A DNA stretch of 64,000 nucleotides from Mogibacterium kristiansenii (GCF_009695905.1 NZ_VUNA01000009.1:1-64000), one strand, 5' to 3'; shown: positions 35,455 to 45,043, counted from the stretch's first letter. Translations and numbers: made by a program. The notes: generated from the letters alone by a model not told the origin.

Positions 35455-35874
35455 CTATTCCTTATCTTCATCCGGGAAGGTAAAAATAATCTCACCGGGA
35501 TTCACCAGCCGAAGCTGTTCCCGGGCTCTCTTCTCAATATATTCCCGGCTATTCACATTTTTCAATTCTTTTTTTAAGTCATCCCGCTTTTCCGAAAGCT
35601 TCAAGTTCTGTTCCTTTAATCGCTTATTCTCGGACTGAAGCCTAGTGATGTTCCGTACAGAAGCAAACAGGCCGATTGCAATAACAATCACCAGAACCAA
35701 AACCACTTTGTTCGGTTTCCGTCGCCGCTTCTTTCCGGAGGCCATCGCTTTACGACGATTGGCTCGCTTCTGCGCTTTCTTCTGTTTCTTTCGGGCAGCC
35801 ACCCGATCCTTTCGCGTCCGATTCAATTCTTCCACGGAAGGGTCGAGGAACTCCTCGTATGGATTTCTTTCCAT
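35455..35874 (-). CDS. divIC: FtsB/DivIC septum formation initiator
   Basis: A 139-residue bitopic cell-division protein. A highly basic cytoplasmic N-terminus (residues 1-56) precedes one transmembrane helix (about 57-75, KVVLVLVIVIAIGLFASV), followed by a coiled coil with Leu heptads (about 78-112) and the RLVNPGEI segment typical of DivIC/FtsB. In the divisome these partner FtsL. AAAGGTG lies upstream of the ATG. Confidence 0.88.
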   Translation of the reverse strand: MERNPYEEFLDPSVEELNRTRKDRVAARKKQKKAQKRANRRKAMASGKKRRRKPNKVVLVLVIVIAIGLFASVRNITRLQSENKRLKEQNLKLSEKRDDLKKELKNVNSREYIEKRAREQLRLVNPGEIIFTFPDEDKE

Positions 35875-35889
35875 TCAGAAAACACCTTT

Positions 35890-37764
35890 CTACTCGTTAT
35901 TCAGCTGATTTCCCTTATTGCTGCCGTACAGATACGGGTATGGATCCACGTATCCACCGCCGTGTGGATGGATCTCGAAGTGCAGGTGCGGTCCGGTACT
36001 GTTTCCGGTATTTCCTACCAGTGCAATCTTCTGACCTTGGGCAACCTTATCGCCCACTTTACACTTCACGGCACTGCAGTGTCCGTATCGGGTGAAGGTG
36101 CCATTATTGTGAGTCACCTCTACGCACAATCCGTAGCCCGCAAAGTAGCTTGCCCGGGTGACGGTTCCTCCATCGGAAGCGTAGATTGGCGTTCCGATCG
36201 GCATACCGAAGTCCAGTCCGCCGTGGATTCTTCCCCATCTGGATCCGAAGTAGGAAGTAATGACCTCATTCTTCACCGGAATAATATAATGCCCGGTCGG
36301 ATACCACTTCGGCTTGTCGTTGGTACCCACCAGAACCACCCTGTCCACGGATTTCTTGAGTACTTCCTTATCTCGAATATCTCTCTTTACTTCCTTACCG
36401 TTCTGATATACCACGGTACCGGTGATAATCTGTCTTCCGTTCACACCCTTCTGAGTGACTTCTCGGTCTCCCCGGTACATTTCTTTCGTCTTCTTTTCGA
36501 TGGTCTTGTATTTGATGACCTCTGACATGGTGCCGTCTTCCGTCATCTCTACGGTAATCGGTTCCACCTTTCGGTCGATTTCGATTTTATCTCCCGATTC
36601 CGGTGTTCGAATAGTGGCCGTAACGGCAGACAGTGCGGTGGCCACATCTATTTTTTTTCCCTTGCTGACGTTCTTATCACCCTTTTCCGTCGTGTCCGCT
36701 TCTTCCTCTTCTCGGTTGGAATCGCTCTGACCGATGACCCGAATTTCTTGACTGTCTGCACTGTAGATTTCCTGCAGCTTCGCGGTATCCTCGTCTTCCA
36801 TCACGATATGCTGCAAGGACATCTTTCCGCCGTTTTCCAGAATGTCCTCCGCTTCATTTCGAGTCATCACGCTGGTGAGCATGACGTTCACCGGCTTCAC
36901 CTCTACGTGATGCTTAAATCCGATTTTCTGAAGCTGCATTCCTTTATCCGGCGTCCGGTAGTAATTTACCACGTCATCCAGCACCTTGTCGGCAACGCTC
37001 TTGGATTCCACCACAGCCAGCAGGCGGTCTTTTTCATAGATTCCATAACCCACCACGTCAATTTCCGTCATATAGGTGAGCTTGTTCAGCGCCTGGTCGG
37101 CGGTATCGATATCCTTCTTGGAGCTGGACACCTTCTTAAAGGTAATATTCTGTCCCACCTTGAAACGAATCTTTGCATCGTTTACCTTGGACAGTTTCTC
37201 CCCGGCGATATTCAAAATATTGTACACCTGCTCCTGGTCATCGACGTATCCAAGAATTCTTCCGTTATAGGAATATTGATAGGATGTTTCATGGTCAAAA
37301 ACAAGAAGCATAAAGCAAATGATGACGATAGTGCCGAAGAATGCGGTAAGCATTCCGGTCGCGTTGTGTTTATAGCGGATCCGGGCGTCATTCATCTCAT
37401 AAACCAAGCTGTACTTCATGGCGGCGAAAAAACGATCCACGGAAGCCTGAATGCGGTCATGGGTAGAAATCACATCCGCGGCTTCATCCACGATGATTTT
37501 TCCCAGAGTGATTTTTCCTTCTTTTGCTGCTTTCTTTGCCGCCTTTTTCTTTCTCTTCTCCGCAGCCTTTGCCTCCGCTTCCGCCGCTTTCTTCGCTTTC
37601 GCTTCCGCCTTTTTTCTGGCAGCCACTTCTTTCTTCGCGTTCTTTTCTTCTTTCTTCTTTTCCTTTGAGGATTTTTCTTCCTCCATATTCTCCTCCGGAT
37701 TCACCGTTTCCGGCATTCGGTTATTCTCATTCATGTTGTCTATCGGTTTTTTTTCAAATTCCAT
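35890..37764 (-). CDS. Membrane-anchored M23 endopeptidase with G5 domain
   Basis: A 624-residue envelope peptidase. A long Lys/Ala/Glu-rich cytoplasmic region (residues 1-85, coiled-coil-like) is followed by one transmembrane helix (about 136-156), an extracellular region with a LysM-like stretch, a G5 domain (about 425-500, around GVNGRQIITGTVVYQNG) and a C-terminal M23 (LytM) domain. The zinc motifs HGGLDFG and GPHLHFEIH are intact. It likely cuts peptidoglycan cross-links in growth or division. The ATG at 37764 overlaps the upstream gene by 25 nt, with GAGG 7 nt before. Confidence 0.93.
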   Translation of the reverse strand: MEFEKKPIDNMNENNRMPETVNPEENMEEEKSSKEKKKEEKNAKKEVAARKKAEAKAKKAAEAEAKAAEKRKKKAAKKAAKEGKITLGKIIVDEAADVISTHDRIQASVDRFFAAMKYSLVYEMNDARIRYKHNATGMLTAFFGTIVIICFMLLVFDHETSYQYSYNGRILGYVDDQEQVYNILNIAGEKLSKVNDAKIRFKVGQNITFKKVSSSKKDIDTADQALNKLTYMTEIDVVGYGIYEKDRLLAVVESKSVADKVLDDVVNYYRTPDKGMQLQKIGFKHHVEVKPVNVMLTSVMTRNEAEDILENGGKMSLQHIVMEDEDTAKLQEIYSADSQEIRVIGQSDSNREEEEADTTEKGDKNVSKGKKIDVATALSAVTATIRTPESGDKIEIDRKVEPITVEMTEDGTMSEVIKYKTIEKKTKEMYRGDREVTQKGVNGRQIITGTVVYQNGKEVKRDIRDKEVLKKSVDRVVLVGTNDKPKWYPTGHYIIPVKNEVITSYFGSRWGRIHGGLDFGMPIGTPIYASDGGTVTRASYFAGYGLCVEVTHNNGTFTRYGHCSAVKCKVGDKVAQGQKIALVGNTGNSTGPHLHFEIHPHGGGYVDPYPYLYGSNKGNQLNNE

Positions 37765-39122
37765 TCATATGCCTCTTCAATCCGCTGTCTCTTGCAGGAG
37801 CAAAACTGTCCGTCATCGGTAATCCCGGTATCCCTGCACTTCTCGCACCGATACTTCTTCTCCAGATAGTCTTCCGGATATCCGCTTTGAAGAAGCAATT
37901 CCCGCTTCTTCTTTTCCAGTTTATTCCGTTTCTCCATCTGAATCTTTTTCTTTTCTTTTATATTTGATCCGAACTCAAAGGTCATCATGGCCTTATTCAG
38001 CTCGCTTTCCAGTTTCAAAATATCGGCCATCTGCGGAATTTTCCGGGCTTCATCCAGATGCTCCTGATACTCCAGCTCGGATTGGTTTCGAATATAATCG
38101 TAATAGGCGCCCAGGACTCTCCGACTGACCGTCTTCTGATAGCTGTCCCCTTTTTCGCTGTTGTTTGCGGAAGCCCTTGAGGATTTCTTTGTGTCGATTC
38201 CCCCCGCTTCCTTCATCTTGTTTTCCAAAACGCGATTCACATAGCGCAGGGATGGTTCCCGCATTCCTGCAGTGGTCCGACAAGCATCCAGAATTTCGCT
38301 CATCTTAAAGCCCCAGCTATCCAGCCAGGTATCCATCATCTCCCGATCGGCCGGACTCGGGGTTCGCTTGAAGCCTACCTCTCGGAAAATTCGGTGGTAT
38401 TCGGAAGTTCTTTTACTCTCGCTGTCCAGCAGAGCCTTTACTTGAGCGATATCGTGACATCCCTCTTCCGTCCAGCGGATTGCCACCTTAGAAATATAGT
38501 CCACGCTGTACTTATCCAGCTCGCTGCAGTATTGAATCGCATAGGAATAGACATCCGGTGTCACCCCGTAAATATTGATGGTATCCCGGATTTTGTTCGC
38601 TTCCTGCGTGGAAATCGGCGTTCCTTTCGCCTCCTCCAGATTGGTGTACAATGCCCGGATTTCCAGGTCTTCCAGCCGCGCTACCTCTTCCGCCATGAGT
38701 TGTTCCGGCGTCTTGCTGACCGATGCTTCCGGTGCGTCCTGTGGCGCTGCTTCCGGAGATACCGATGCCGTCTTTGCCGGCTTCGCCTCTTCCATCGGCG
38801 TTCCGAATATCTCTTCAATTTGGCTGATAAAATCAATTCGATAGGACCGGGTTTCCGGGTCGTATACCTGCTGCACTGCGCCTTTATCTTCCCAGTACGC
38901 CCACGCCTTTTCGATATCCTCCACCGGCATATTCAGCACGTTGGAAGTTACTTTTATATCTTCCGCACCGCCAAAGCCCGCATTCATCAGTCCAAAGAGG
39001 TATACCTTCACGTATTCTCCCGGAGCTGCCGGAAGCAGTTCGCTGATGAACAAGTTCTCCACGCTGGTGCTGAACAGCAGCGGATTTCGAGTGTTAATTT
39101 TTTTGAATCTTATCTTCGCCAT
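37740..39122 (-). CDS. DnaD-domain replication protein ending in a DnaC/DnaI-like zinc module
   Basis: A 460-residue protein next to dnaB. The N-terminal winged-helix-like region is followed by two DnaB_2/DnaD-type helical domains (about residues 150-225 and 235-310, the second with YHRIFREVGFKR and ILDACRTT). The last 65 residues (KLEKKKRELLLQSGYPEDY... and Cys426, Cys429, Cys441, Cys443) look like the N-terminal zinc-binding domain of the helicase loader DnaC/DnaI, yet the AAA+ ATPase that normally follows is absent: the gene stops and the M23 gene overlaps. It probably helps load DnaB at the origin. Whether a separate DnaC exists is not visible. Confidence 0.8.
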   Translation of the reverse strand: MAKIRFKKINTRNPLLFSTSVENLFISELLPAAPGEYVKVYLFGLMNAGFGGAEDIKVTSNVLNMPVEDIEKAWAYWEDKGAVQQVYDPETRSYRIDFISQIEEIFGTPMEEAKPAKTASVSPEAAPQDAPEASVSKTPEQLMAEEVARLEDLEIRALYTNLEEAKGTPISTQEANKIRDTINIYGVTPDVYSYAIQYCSELDKYSVDYISKVAIRWTEEGCHDIAQVKALLDSESKRTSEYHRIFREVGFKRTPSPADREMMDTWLDSWGFKMSEILDACRTTAGMREPSLRYVNRVLENKMKEAGGIDTKKSSRASANNSEKGDSYQKTVSRRVLGAYYDYIRNQSELEYQEHLDEARKIPQMADILKLESELNKAMMTFEFGSNIKEKKKIQMEKRNKLEKKKRELLLQSGYPEDYLEKKYRCEKCRDTGITDDGQFCSCKRQRIEEAYEWNLKKNR

Positions 39123-39153
39123 TGTACTCCTGTTATGTGTTGATATTGTAATC

Positions 39154-40518
39154 CTACAGTATGCTTCTTTCTAAATTTCCGAACTTGGTATACTTTCCAA
39201 TCCATGCCAGCTCCACGACGCCCGTGGATCCGCTTCTGTGTTTTGCCACGTGAACTTCGCAGGTATTGCTCTGCCGGCTCAGATCCACTTCATCGTCGTC
39301 CTCCGCATAGTAATCCTCACGCTTTAGGAAAATGACGATATCCGCATCCTGCTCGATGGATCCGGATTCTCTCAAGTCGGAAAGCTGCGGTTTGTGATTC
39401 GGTCTTTTTTCAATGTCTCGAGATAACTGAGACAGCAGAATCACCGCGCAATCCAGTTCCTTCGCCAGAATCTTAATCTGACGGGTGATTGCACTGATTT
39501 CGTTCACACGGTCGCCGGACTTGAATCCCTGCTGGCTCATAAGCTGCAGGTAGTCGATGACAATCAGGTCCAGTCCCGCTTCCGCCTTCCGTCGGCGGCA
39601 TTTATTCTTAATTTCCAATACCGAAATATCTGAGGTATCGTCGATAACGATCTTACAATTTTCGAAGCTGTCCTGAGCTTCGCTGAGGCTCATCCATTCG
39701 TCCTGGGTCAGGTTTCCTCTCTTCAGGTGCTCCATCTCTACAGAAGCGGCTGTTGCGAACATACGCTCACCCAGCTGTTCCTTAGACATTTCCATGCTAA
39801 ATATAATGACGGATGCACCATCCGCTGCCGCATTTCCGGCCAGGTTCAGCGCAAACGCCGTCTTTCCCATACCCGGACGGGCTGCCAGAATGATCAGGTC
39901 CGTCTTGTGGAGACCGCCCAGCAACTTATCCAAATCCGTGAAACCGGTAGTGATTCCCGGGAGCTGTCCCTTATTTCGTTCCAACTCTTGAATCTGCTTG
40001 ATATTTTCTACCAGCACCTCATTGATGTCCGTGTAATTTCTCTTCTGGGTTTTGTGGGCGATTTCGAAAATTCGCTGCTCTGCATGATCCAAAATAATAT
40101 CTGCAGAGTTCTGCCCGTCATATGCCTGCGCCCGCATCTCGTCTGCTTCTTTTATCAGCTGTCGCATGTTGGACTTTGCCAATACGGTTTCCGCATAGTA
40201 CTTTGCATTTCCCGGGACGATTGCGTTATCCGACAGACGGCTCAGATACACCATTCCTCCCACGAAGTCCGCCGTGTGCCGGCTTCGCAGCTGGGAGTAC
40301 GTGGTGTTTAAATCGATATTAACATTTTTTCGACACAAATCCTGGAACGCCTTGTAGATTTCCTGATGTTCCCGAAGGTAGAAATCCTCGGCGCGAAGCC
40401 GATCTGTCACGTCCATCACCGCATCTTCCGATTGAAGCATGGATCCCAGGACGGCTTTTTCCGCCTCTATATCCTGGGGCGGTTCCAGACTGGTGGTTAT
40501 CTCCCTTTCTTCTGCCAT
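39154..40518 (-). CDS. dnaB: Replicative DNA helicase
   Basis: Hexameric 5'-3' helicase of the replisome. The 454-residue protein has the N-terminal DnaB domain (PPQDIEAEKAVLGSML) and the RecA-like core with Walker A ARPGMGKTAFALN and Walker B VIDYLQLM, and keeps length without an intein. It starts at ATG 40518 downstream of rplI, the usual Firmicute order. Confidence 0.97.
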   Translation of the reverse strand: MAEEREITTSLEPPQDIEAEKAVLGSMLQSEDAVMDVTDRLRAEDFYLREHQEIYKAFQDLCRKNVNIDLNTTYSQLRSRHTADFVGGMVYLSRLSDNAIVPGNAKYYAETVLAKSNMRQLIKEADEMRAQAYDGQNSADIILDHAEQRIFEIAHKTQKRNYTDINEVLVENIKQIQELERNKGQLPGITTGFTDLDKLLGGLHKTDLIILAARPGMGKTAFALNLAGNAAADGASVIIFSMEMSKEQLGERMFATAASVEMEHLKRGNLTQDEWMSLSEAQDSFENCKIVIDDTSDISVLEIKNKCRRRKAEAGLDLIVIDYLQLMSQQGFKSGDRVNEISAITRQIKILAKELDCAVILLSQLSRDIEKRPNHKPQLSDLRESGSIEQDADIVIFLKREDYYAEDDDEVDLSRQSNTCEVHVAKHRSGSTGVVELAWIGKYTKFGNLERSIL

Positions 40519-40573
40519 TTCTCGTCTCTTCTATCCTTTATATACAGTTCCGCGATTACAGTTCCGCAATTTC

Positions 40574-41020
40574 TTATTCTTCGGAAATAACGACCTTAAC
40601 GGTTGCGGATACTTCCGGATACAGCTTCACCTCTACGGTGTGCTCGCCAATTTCCTTAATCGGCTTGGAAAGAACGATTTTTTTCTTGTCAATCTTATTT
40701 CCAACCTGCTTCTGAATTGCGTCGGCGATGTCCATGGAAGTGATGGATCCGAACAGCTTTCCGTTATCTCCTACGCGGGTTTTAATGGTTACCGTCTTGG
40801 ATTCCAGCTTCTTTGCCGTTGCTTCTGCCGCAGCCTTCTCTTCCGCATTCTTCTTCTCAATGAAGGCCTTCTGCTTCTCCGCACTCTTTACGTTCTGATT
40901 GGTTGCCGGAACTGCCAGACCTGCCGGAATCAACCGGTTGTTGGCAAAACCGTCACTTACTTTTACAATATCTCCGGCCTTTCCGGTACCCTTTACGTTT
41001 TTCTTAAGAATTACTAACAT
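40574..41020 (-). CDS. rplI: 50S ribosomal protein L9
   Basis: Binds 23S rRNA domain V. The 148-residue protein has the L9 N-terminal domain (MLVILKKNVKGTGKAGDIVKV), the long connecting helix and the C-terminal domain. GAGGAGG lies upstream of the ATG, 3 nt after the stop of the gdpP-like gene. Confidence 0.97.
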   Translation of the reverse strand: MLVILKKNVKGTGKAGDIVKVSDGFANNRLIPAGLAVPATNQNVKSAEKQKAFIEKKNAEEKAAAEATAKKLESKTVTIKTRVGDNGKLFGSITSMDIADAIQKQVGNKIDKKKIVLSKPIKEIGEHTVEVKLYPEVSATVKVVISEE

Positions 41021-41023
41021 GTC

Positions 41024-42823
41024 TTATTCCTCCTCTGTATTATCCTCATCTGTAAATTCCGGTAAAATCTCTTTGATCTGTTCAATGACTTCTTCCGGAT
41101 TTTCCTCCACCTGTGCGCCGGCGGACGTGTGATGTCCTCCCCCGCCAAAACGCTCCATCAGCATCTGTACGTTCACATCTCCCAGCGAACGGGCGCTGAT
41201 GACGGTCTTGTTCATATCGTTTTTGCCCAGTGCGATTGCAGCACGCACCCCCTTTACGGAAAGCAGCGAATCCGCAACCTGCGCGTTGATAATCTGAGCT
41301 TCTGTGGAATAGCCCTGGGATGTGGCGATTACCACACCGTTATCCAAGTACTCCGCATTGGCGATGGCATCCGCTTTGGACTGGAAGGTGGTCGCTTCGC
41401 TCTGGAAGAACCGCTTTACTTCCGATGTGTCCGCACCTGCTCGCCGCAGCCACGCAGCAGCTTCGAAGGTCCGCACGCCGGTTTTGCTGGAAAAACTGTT
41501 GGTGTCCACGGTAATTCCGGCCAGCAGCGTCTCCGCTTCGAACTTGTTCACGATTCGGCGGGTTGCCGTATACTGAATGATTTCCGTCATCAATTCGCTG
41601 GCGGAAGAAGCGTAGGACTCGATGTACGCCAGCGTCGGATTGGCAATGGAATCATCGGACAGACGGTGGTGATCCACCACAACCACCCGAAGGTTTTTCT
41701 CCAAAATATCGCTGCACTCCACCATGCTCGGGCGATTGGCGTCCACAACGATGATCAGAGTCTTCTCATCCAGAATTTCCTTCGCCTTATCGCTGTTTAT
41801 GATATTGTAGTTTTCCGTTTCCACCGCCTGGGTGTATACGGTTTGAAGGGCTTCATTGTAATTATCGATCACGATATAGGCATCCCGTTCGTAATACCGG
41901 CAAATTTTATATGCGCCGATGGCCGAGCCGAAACAGTCCATATCCGGCCAGCGATGCCCCATGATAACGATTTTCGAGCTCTCCAGAATCAGCTGTTTTA
42001 ACGCATGAGCGATAATTCTGGATTTTCCCTTGTTATTTTTTTCCAAAGACTGCAGCTTTCCACCGTAGTAGTGGGTGCGATCCCCATTCTTTACAACCGC
42101 TTGGTCGCCCCCACGACCCAGCGCCAACTCCAGTGCGGCCTCTGCCAATTCTTTTGCACTCTTCAAGGACTTCATTCCCAAAGCCATGCCGATGCTCAAG
42201 CTGACCGGAAAGTCTACCTTCGTATCGATTTTTCTCACGTCGTCCAGTACGGAGAAACGACTTTCGATAATTCGATCCGCATCTCTCCGGTACACGGTCA
42301 TCATGTAGGAATCCGCTTCGATGGAATCGATGGAGGCATCATACTGAGATGCCCATTTCCGAACGATTCGATCCACTTCCGTCGGAACTGCCAGCCGGCT
42401 GTCTTCCGTCGTGCTGGACATCATCTCATCGTAATTGTCGATGCTGATGTACAGGATGCACACCTGTTCCTGCTTTCTCTCTTCCCTCAGGGTATCCCTT
42501 TCCGTCACATTAATAAAGTACACGAAAATATCTTCATCATCCTTCGGGTCGTTATTCGTCCGAAGGACAAAGGACTGAGAATTTCGTTCGATTTCAATCT
42601 CTTCAGCTTCTTCATCCCGAGCAGCGGCTACGAGCGCTTTCCTCTTCACACCGGTCAGGGCAAAGAAATTCTGCTCCGCAATGCCTTCGTAAGCAAATAC
42701 ATCCTTCATCAGTGCGTTTGCCGCTTTGATACATCCATCCGGTGCCAGTATGCAGGCGGGGAGCGGGATGTCCGCTAAGTATTCGTTTACGCTTGAATTT
42801 TCTGTTACTTGTATCTGTTCCAT
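41024..42823 (-). CDS. gdpP: GdpP-like cyclic-di-AMP phosphodiesterase (PAS-GGDEF-DHH-DHHA1), no transmembrane helices
   Basis: By homology degrades c-di-AMP. The 599-residue protein has a PAS-like domain (about 10-110), a degenerate GGDEF domain (about 120-255; EADSY in place of GGDEF), a DHH phosphoesterase domain (about 280-440: GHRWPDMDCFGSA, VVVDHHRLSD) and DHHA1 (about 470-590: GGGGHHTSAG). The two N-terminal membrane helices of the usual GdpP are missing, and its length is correspondingly shorter, so this version should be cytosolic. The position next to rplI-dnaB is the conserved one. The start ATG at 42823 has only a weak ribosome binding site, and I see no hydrophobic segment upstream. 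Confidence 0.88.
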   Translation of the reverse strand: MEQIQVTENSSVNEYLADIPLPACILAPDGCIKAANALMKDVFAYEGIAEQNFFALTGVKRKALVAAARDEEAEEIEIERNSQSFVLRTNNDPKDDEDIFVYFINVTERDTLREERKQEQVCILYISIDNYDEMMSSTTEDSRLAVPTEVDRIVRKWASQYDASIDSIEADSYMMTVYRRDADRIIESRFSVLDDVRKIDTKVDFPVSLSIGMALGMKSLKSAKELAEAALELALGRGGDQAVVKNGDRTHYYGGKLQSLEKNNKGKSRIIAHALKQLILESSKIVIMGHRWPDMDCFGSAIGAYKICRYYERDAYIVIDNYNEALQTVYTQAVETENYNIINSDKAKEILDEKTLIIVVDANRPSMVECSDILEKNLRVVVVDHHRLSDDSIANPTLAYIESYASSASELMTEIIQYTATRRIVNKFEAETLLAGITVDTNSFSSKTGVRTFEAAAWLRRAGADTSEVKRFFQSEATTFQSKADAIANAEYLDNGVVIATSQGYSTEAQIINAQVADSLLSVKGVRAAIALGKNDMNKTVISARSLGDVNVQMLMERFGGGGHHTSAGAQVEENPEEVIEQIKEILPEFTDEDNTEEE

Positions 42824-42867
42824 AGTATTCTCGCAGTCTATTGTCCTATCCTTAATTTTTCTTTAAA

Positions 42868-43788
42868 TTATTTCCCAACTGTTCTCAGAAGATCAATCAG
42901 TCGGTTTAATTCATCAATGCTGTAGTATTCCAGCTCGATTTTTCCCTTTTTCTTACCCTGAACGATGGATACCTTTGTACCGATCAGGTCTCTCAGGTCG
43001 TTTTCCACCGTTATTATTTCAGAAGACTTCTTCTTTTCCGGCTTCTTCGTTTCCTTTTTTCCGCCCTCTTTCAGTTTTTTTACGATTTCCTCCACCGTAC
43101 GCACCGAAAGCTCTTCTTTTTCAATTCGCTCCGCCAGCATTCGCTGTTTTCTCGGATCTTCCAACGACAGAAGTGTTCTTCCGTGAGCCGCGGAAATCTT
43201 TCCTTCACTCACCTTTTTCTGAACATCTTCCGGAAGCTTCAAAAGACGTACGGAGTTTGCGATATATGCCCTACTCTTGCCCAGCGATTCGGATACCTGT
43301 TCCTGTGTAAAGCCGAATTTGTGAATCATCTGCTGCAGTCCGTTCGCCTCTTCAATCGGATCCAAATCCTCTCGCTGCATATTCTCGATGATGGTTACAA
43401 TCAGATTCTGCTTCTCGTCGAACTCCCGAATCAAGCAAGGAACTTTCTTCAGTCCTGCCAGTCTGGACGCTCTCCATCTCCGTTCGCCGGCTACCAGCTC
43501 GTATCCGGAACCCTTGCGCTGTACCACCAGCGGCTGAATTACGCCATTGTCCTGAATGGATTGAGACAGTTCCTCCAGTCTCTTCACATTGAATTTTTTT
43601 CTCGGCTGATTTGGGTTCGGTTTAATATCATCGATATCGATGTAATGCACCCGGTCTCCCGAATCCGCTTCTTCTTCCTTCTCGAACACTTTATCTATAA
43701 CCGCGGTATTCTCTTCTTCCAATACCGGTGCCGCATCTGCAAAAAGTGCATCCAGTCCTCTTCCCAGTCCTCTTTTCTTTGATGCCAT
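42868..43788 (-). CDS. parB: Chromosome-partitioning protein ParB (Spo0J)
   Basis: CTP-dependent DNA clamp that loads at parS and organises the origin. The 306-residue product has the ParB/Srx N-domain (VQRKGSGYELVAGERRWRA with the GERRxRA box), a helix-turn-helix (GFTQEQVSESLGKSRAYIANSVRLL) and a C-terminal dimerisation tail. It starts 3 nt after parA. Target palindromes are found at 44686, 44753 and 47614. Confidence 0.96.
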   Translation of the reverse strand: MASKKRGLGRGLDALFADAAPVLEEENTAVIDKVFEKEEEADSGDRVHYIDIDDIKPNPNQPRKKFNVKRLEELSQSIQDNGVIQPLVVQRKGSGYELVAGERRWRASRLAGLKKVPCLIREFDEKQNLIVTIIENMQREDLDPIEEANGLQQMIHKFGFTQEQVSESLGKSRAYIANSVRLLKLPEDVQKKVSEGKISAAHGRTLLSLEDPRKQRMLAERIEKEELSVRTVEEIVKKLKEGGKKETKKPEKKKSSEIITVENDLRDLIGTKVSIVQGKKKGKIELEYYSIDELNRLIDLLRTVGK

Positions 43789-43791
43789 TCA

Positions 43792-44562
43792 TTATCTCCC
43801 TTCTCGCTGTACAAATTCATCGGCCAGTTTCTTATATGCCTTGGCCCCCTTCGACGAAGGGTCATAATCCACAATAGAAAGTCCGTAACTCGGAGCCTCC
43901 GCCAGACGGACATTCTTCGGAATCACGGTCTTGAACACCTTATTGCCAAAGAATCTTTTTACCTCCTGCACTACCTGCAGTCCCAGATTCGTCCGACCAT
44001 CGAACATGCTGAGGATGACCCCGGTTATCTGAAGATTTCTGTTCATCTCTCGGCGAACCAATTCCACGGTTTTCATCAGCTGACTCACGCCCTCCAAAGC
44101 GTAGAATTCGCACTGAATCGGAATGATTACTCCATCCGCTGCGACTAACGCATTTACGGTGAGCAGTCCCAGAGATGGCGGACAGTCGATAAAAATAAAA
44201 TCGTATTCGTCTTTCACTTGCGCCAATACATTTCGAAGTAAAATTTCTCTGCCGAAAATCTGAATCAGTTCCACTTCCGCACCGGACAGATCCACGCTTG
44301 CCGGGATGATGTCCAGGTTCTTCGTTTCGGTATGGTACACCGCCTTGTGAACGTCGTACTCTTCCATGGTCAGCGCCTCATAAAGCGTATCGCGAAGCTC
44401 TCTCTTCACCAGCCCCAAGCCGCTGGTTGTATTTCCCTGGGGATCGATGTCCACCAGTAACACACGCTTTCCTTTGCGTGCCAGGCAGGCCCCCAGATTG
44501 ATATTCGTTGTTGTCTTCCCGACACCGCCCTTTTGATTAAAGATTGCGTATGATTTTCCCAT
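43792..44562 (-). CDS. parA: Chromosome-partitioning ATPase ParA (Soj)
   Basis: A 256-residue Walker-type ATPase that partners ParB and, in relatives, modulates DnaA. The deviant Walker A KGGVGKTTTNINLGACLA and DIDPQGNTTSGLG are present, with FIDCPPSLGLLTVNAL as Walker B. AAGGAAGG precedes the ATG. A promoter candidate at 44706-44733 directly abuts a parS site. Confidence 0.97.
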   Translation of the reverse strand: MGKSYAIFNQKGGVGKTTTNINLGACLARKGKRVLLVDIDPQGNTTSGLGLVKRELRDTLYEALTMEEYDVHKAVYHTETKNLDIIPASVDLSGAEVELIQIFGREILLRNVLAQVKDEYDFIFIDCPPSLGLLTVNALVAADGVIIPIQCEFYALEGVSQLMKTVELVRREMNRNLQITGVILSMFDGRTNLGLQVVQEVKRFFGNKVFKTVIPKNVRLAEAPSYGLSIVDYDPSSKGAKAYKKLADEFVQREGR

Positions 44563-44685
44563 TCATTTTCCTTCCTTCTGTAATTAAAATCATCTGTTTA
44601 TTATATAATAAAAGCACTTTCATTTCCAGTTTTCAGCCCCCGCTATTGCCATATATCACCGAATCTTCACGCTTTTTTCTTTCTT

Positions 44686-44701
44686 TGTTTCACGTGAAAC
44701 A
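44686..44701. promoter_or_regulatory. parS site 1
   Basis: TGTTTCACGTGAAACA, a perfect match to the 16-bp Firmicute parS consensus, lying at the expected transcription start of parA. Confidence 0.95.
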
Positions 44702-44705
44702 ATAT

Positions 44706-44733
44706 ATTGTATTTTTTCTTTTCGCTGACACAA
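44706..44733 (-). promoter_or_regulatory. Candidate parA promoter
   Basis: On the minus strand TTGTGT (44728-44733), 16 nt and TACAAT (44706-44711). The start site would fall on parS site 1, so ParB binding could occlude it. Confidence 0.45.
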
Positions 44734-44752
44734 GTTAAGAAATGTTGTATTG

Positions 44753-44768
44753 TGTTTCACGTGAAACA
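44753..44768. promoter_or_regulatory. parS site 2
   Basis: A second perfect TGTTTCACGTGAAACA palindrome, 52 bp from site 1. Confidence 0.95.
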
Positions 44769-44986
44769 TATATAATATTTCCTACAAAAAATATCTTTTT
44801 TCCTTCAGAAATTTTCACAAAAGAATAATTCTGCACCAGTCAACAACAGTTCGACTATAAGCTTCGAAGAGCATGTCTCTCGAAGATGTTTTTTATGACC
44901 GAATCAAGATGAAAAGCATTGGAAAAACCTGTTTGTAGTGGCAAAATAAAAGGGAACGTCGACTCTAGTTCATTGTACGAAGAATT

Positions 44987-45043
44987 AAAAATCGCCCAAA
45001 TCTTTTCCTTAACGCAACATTTCAGAGAGACTGGGCGGTTTTT
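44987..45043. terminator. Bidirectional terminator at the island's end
   Basis: AAAAATCGCCCA (44987-44998) pairs with TGGGCGGTTTTT (45032-45043) with one wobble and a 33-nt loop. T-runs occur on both strands. Confidence 0.65.
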
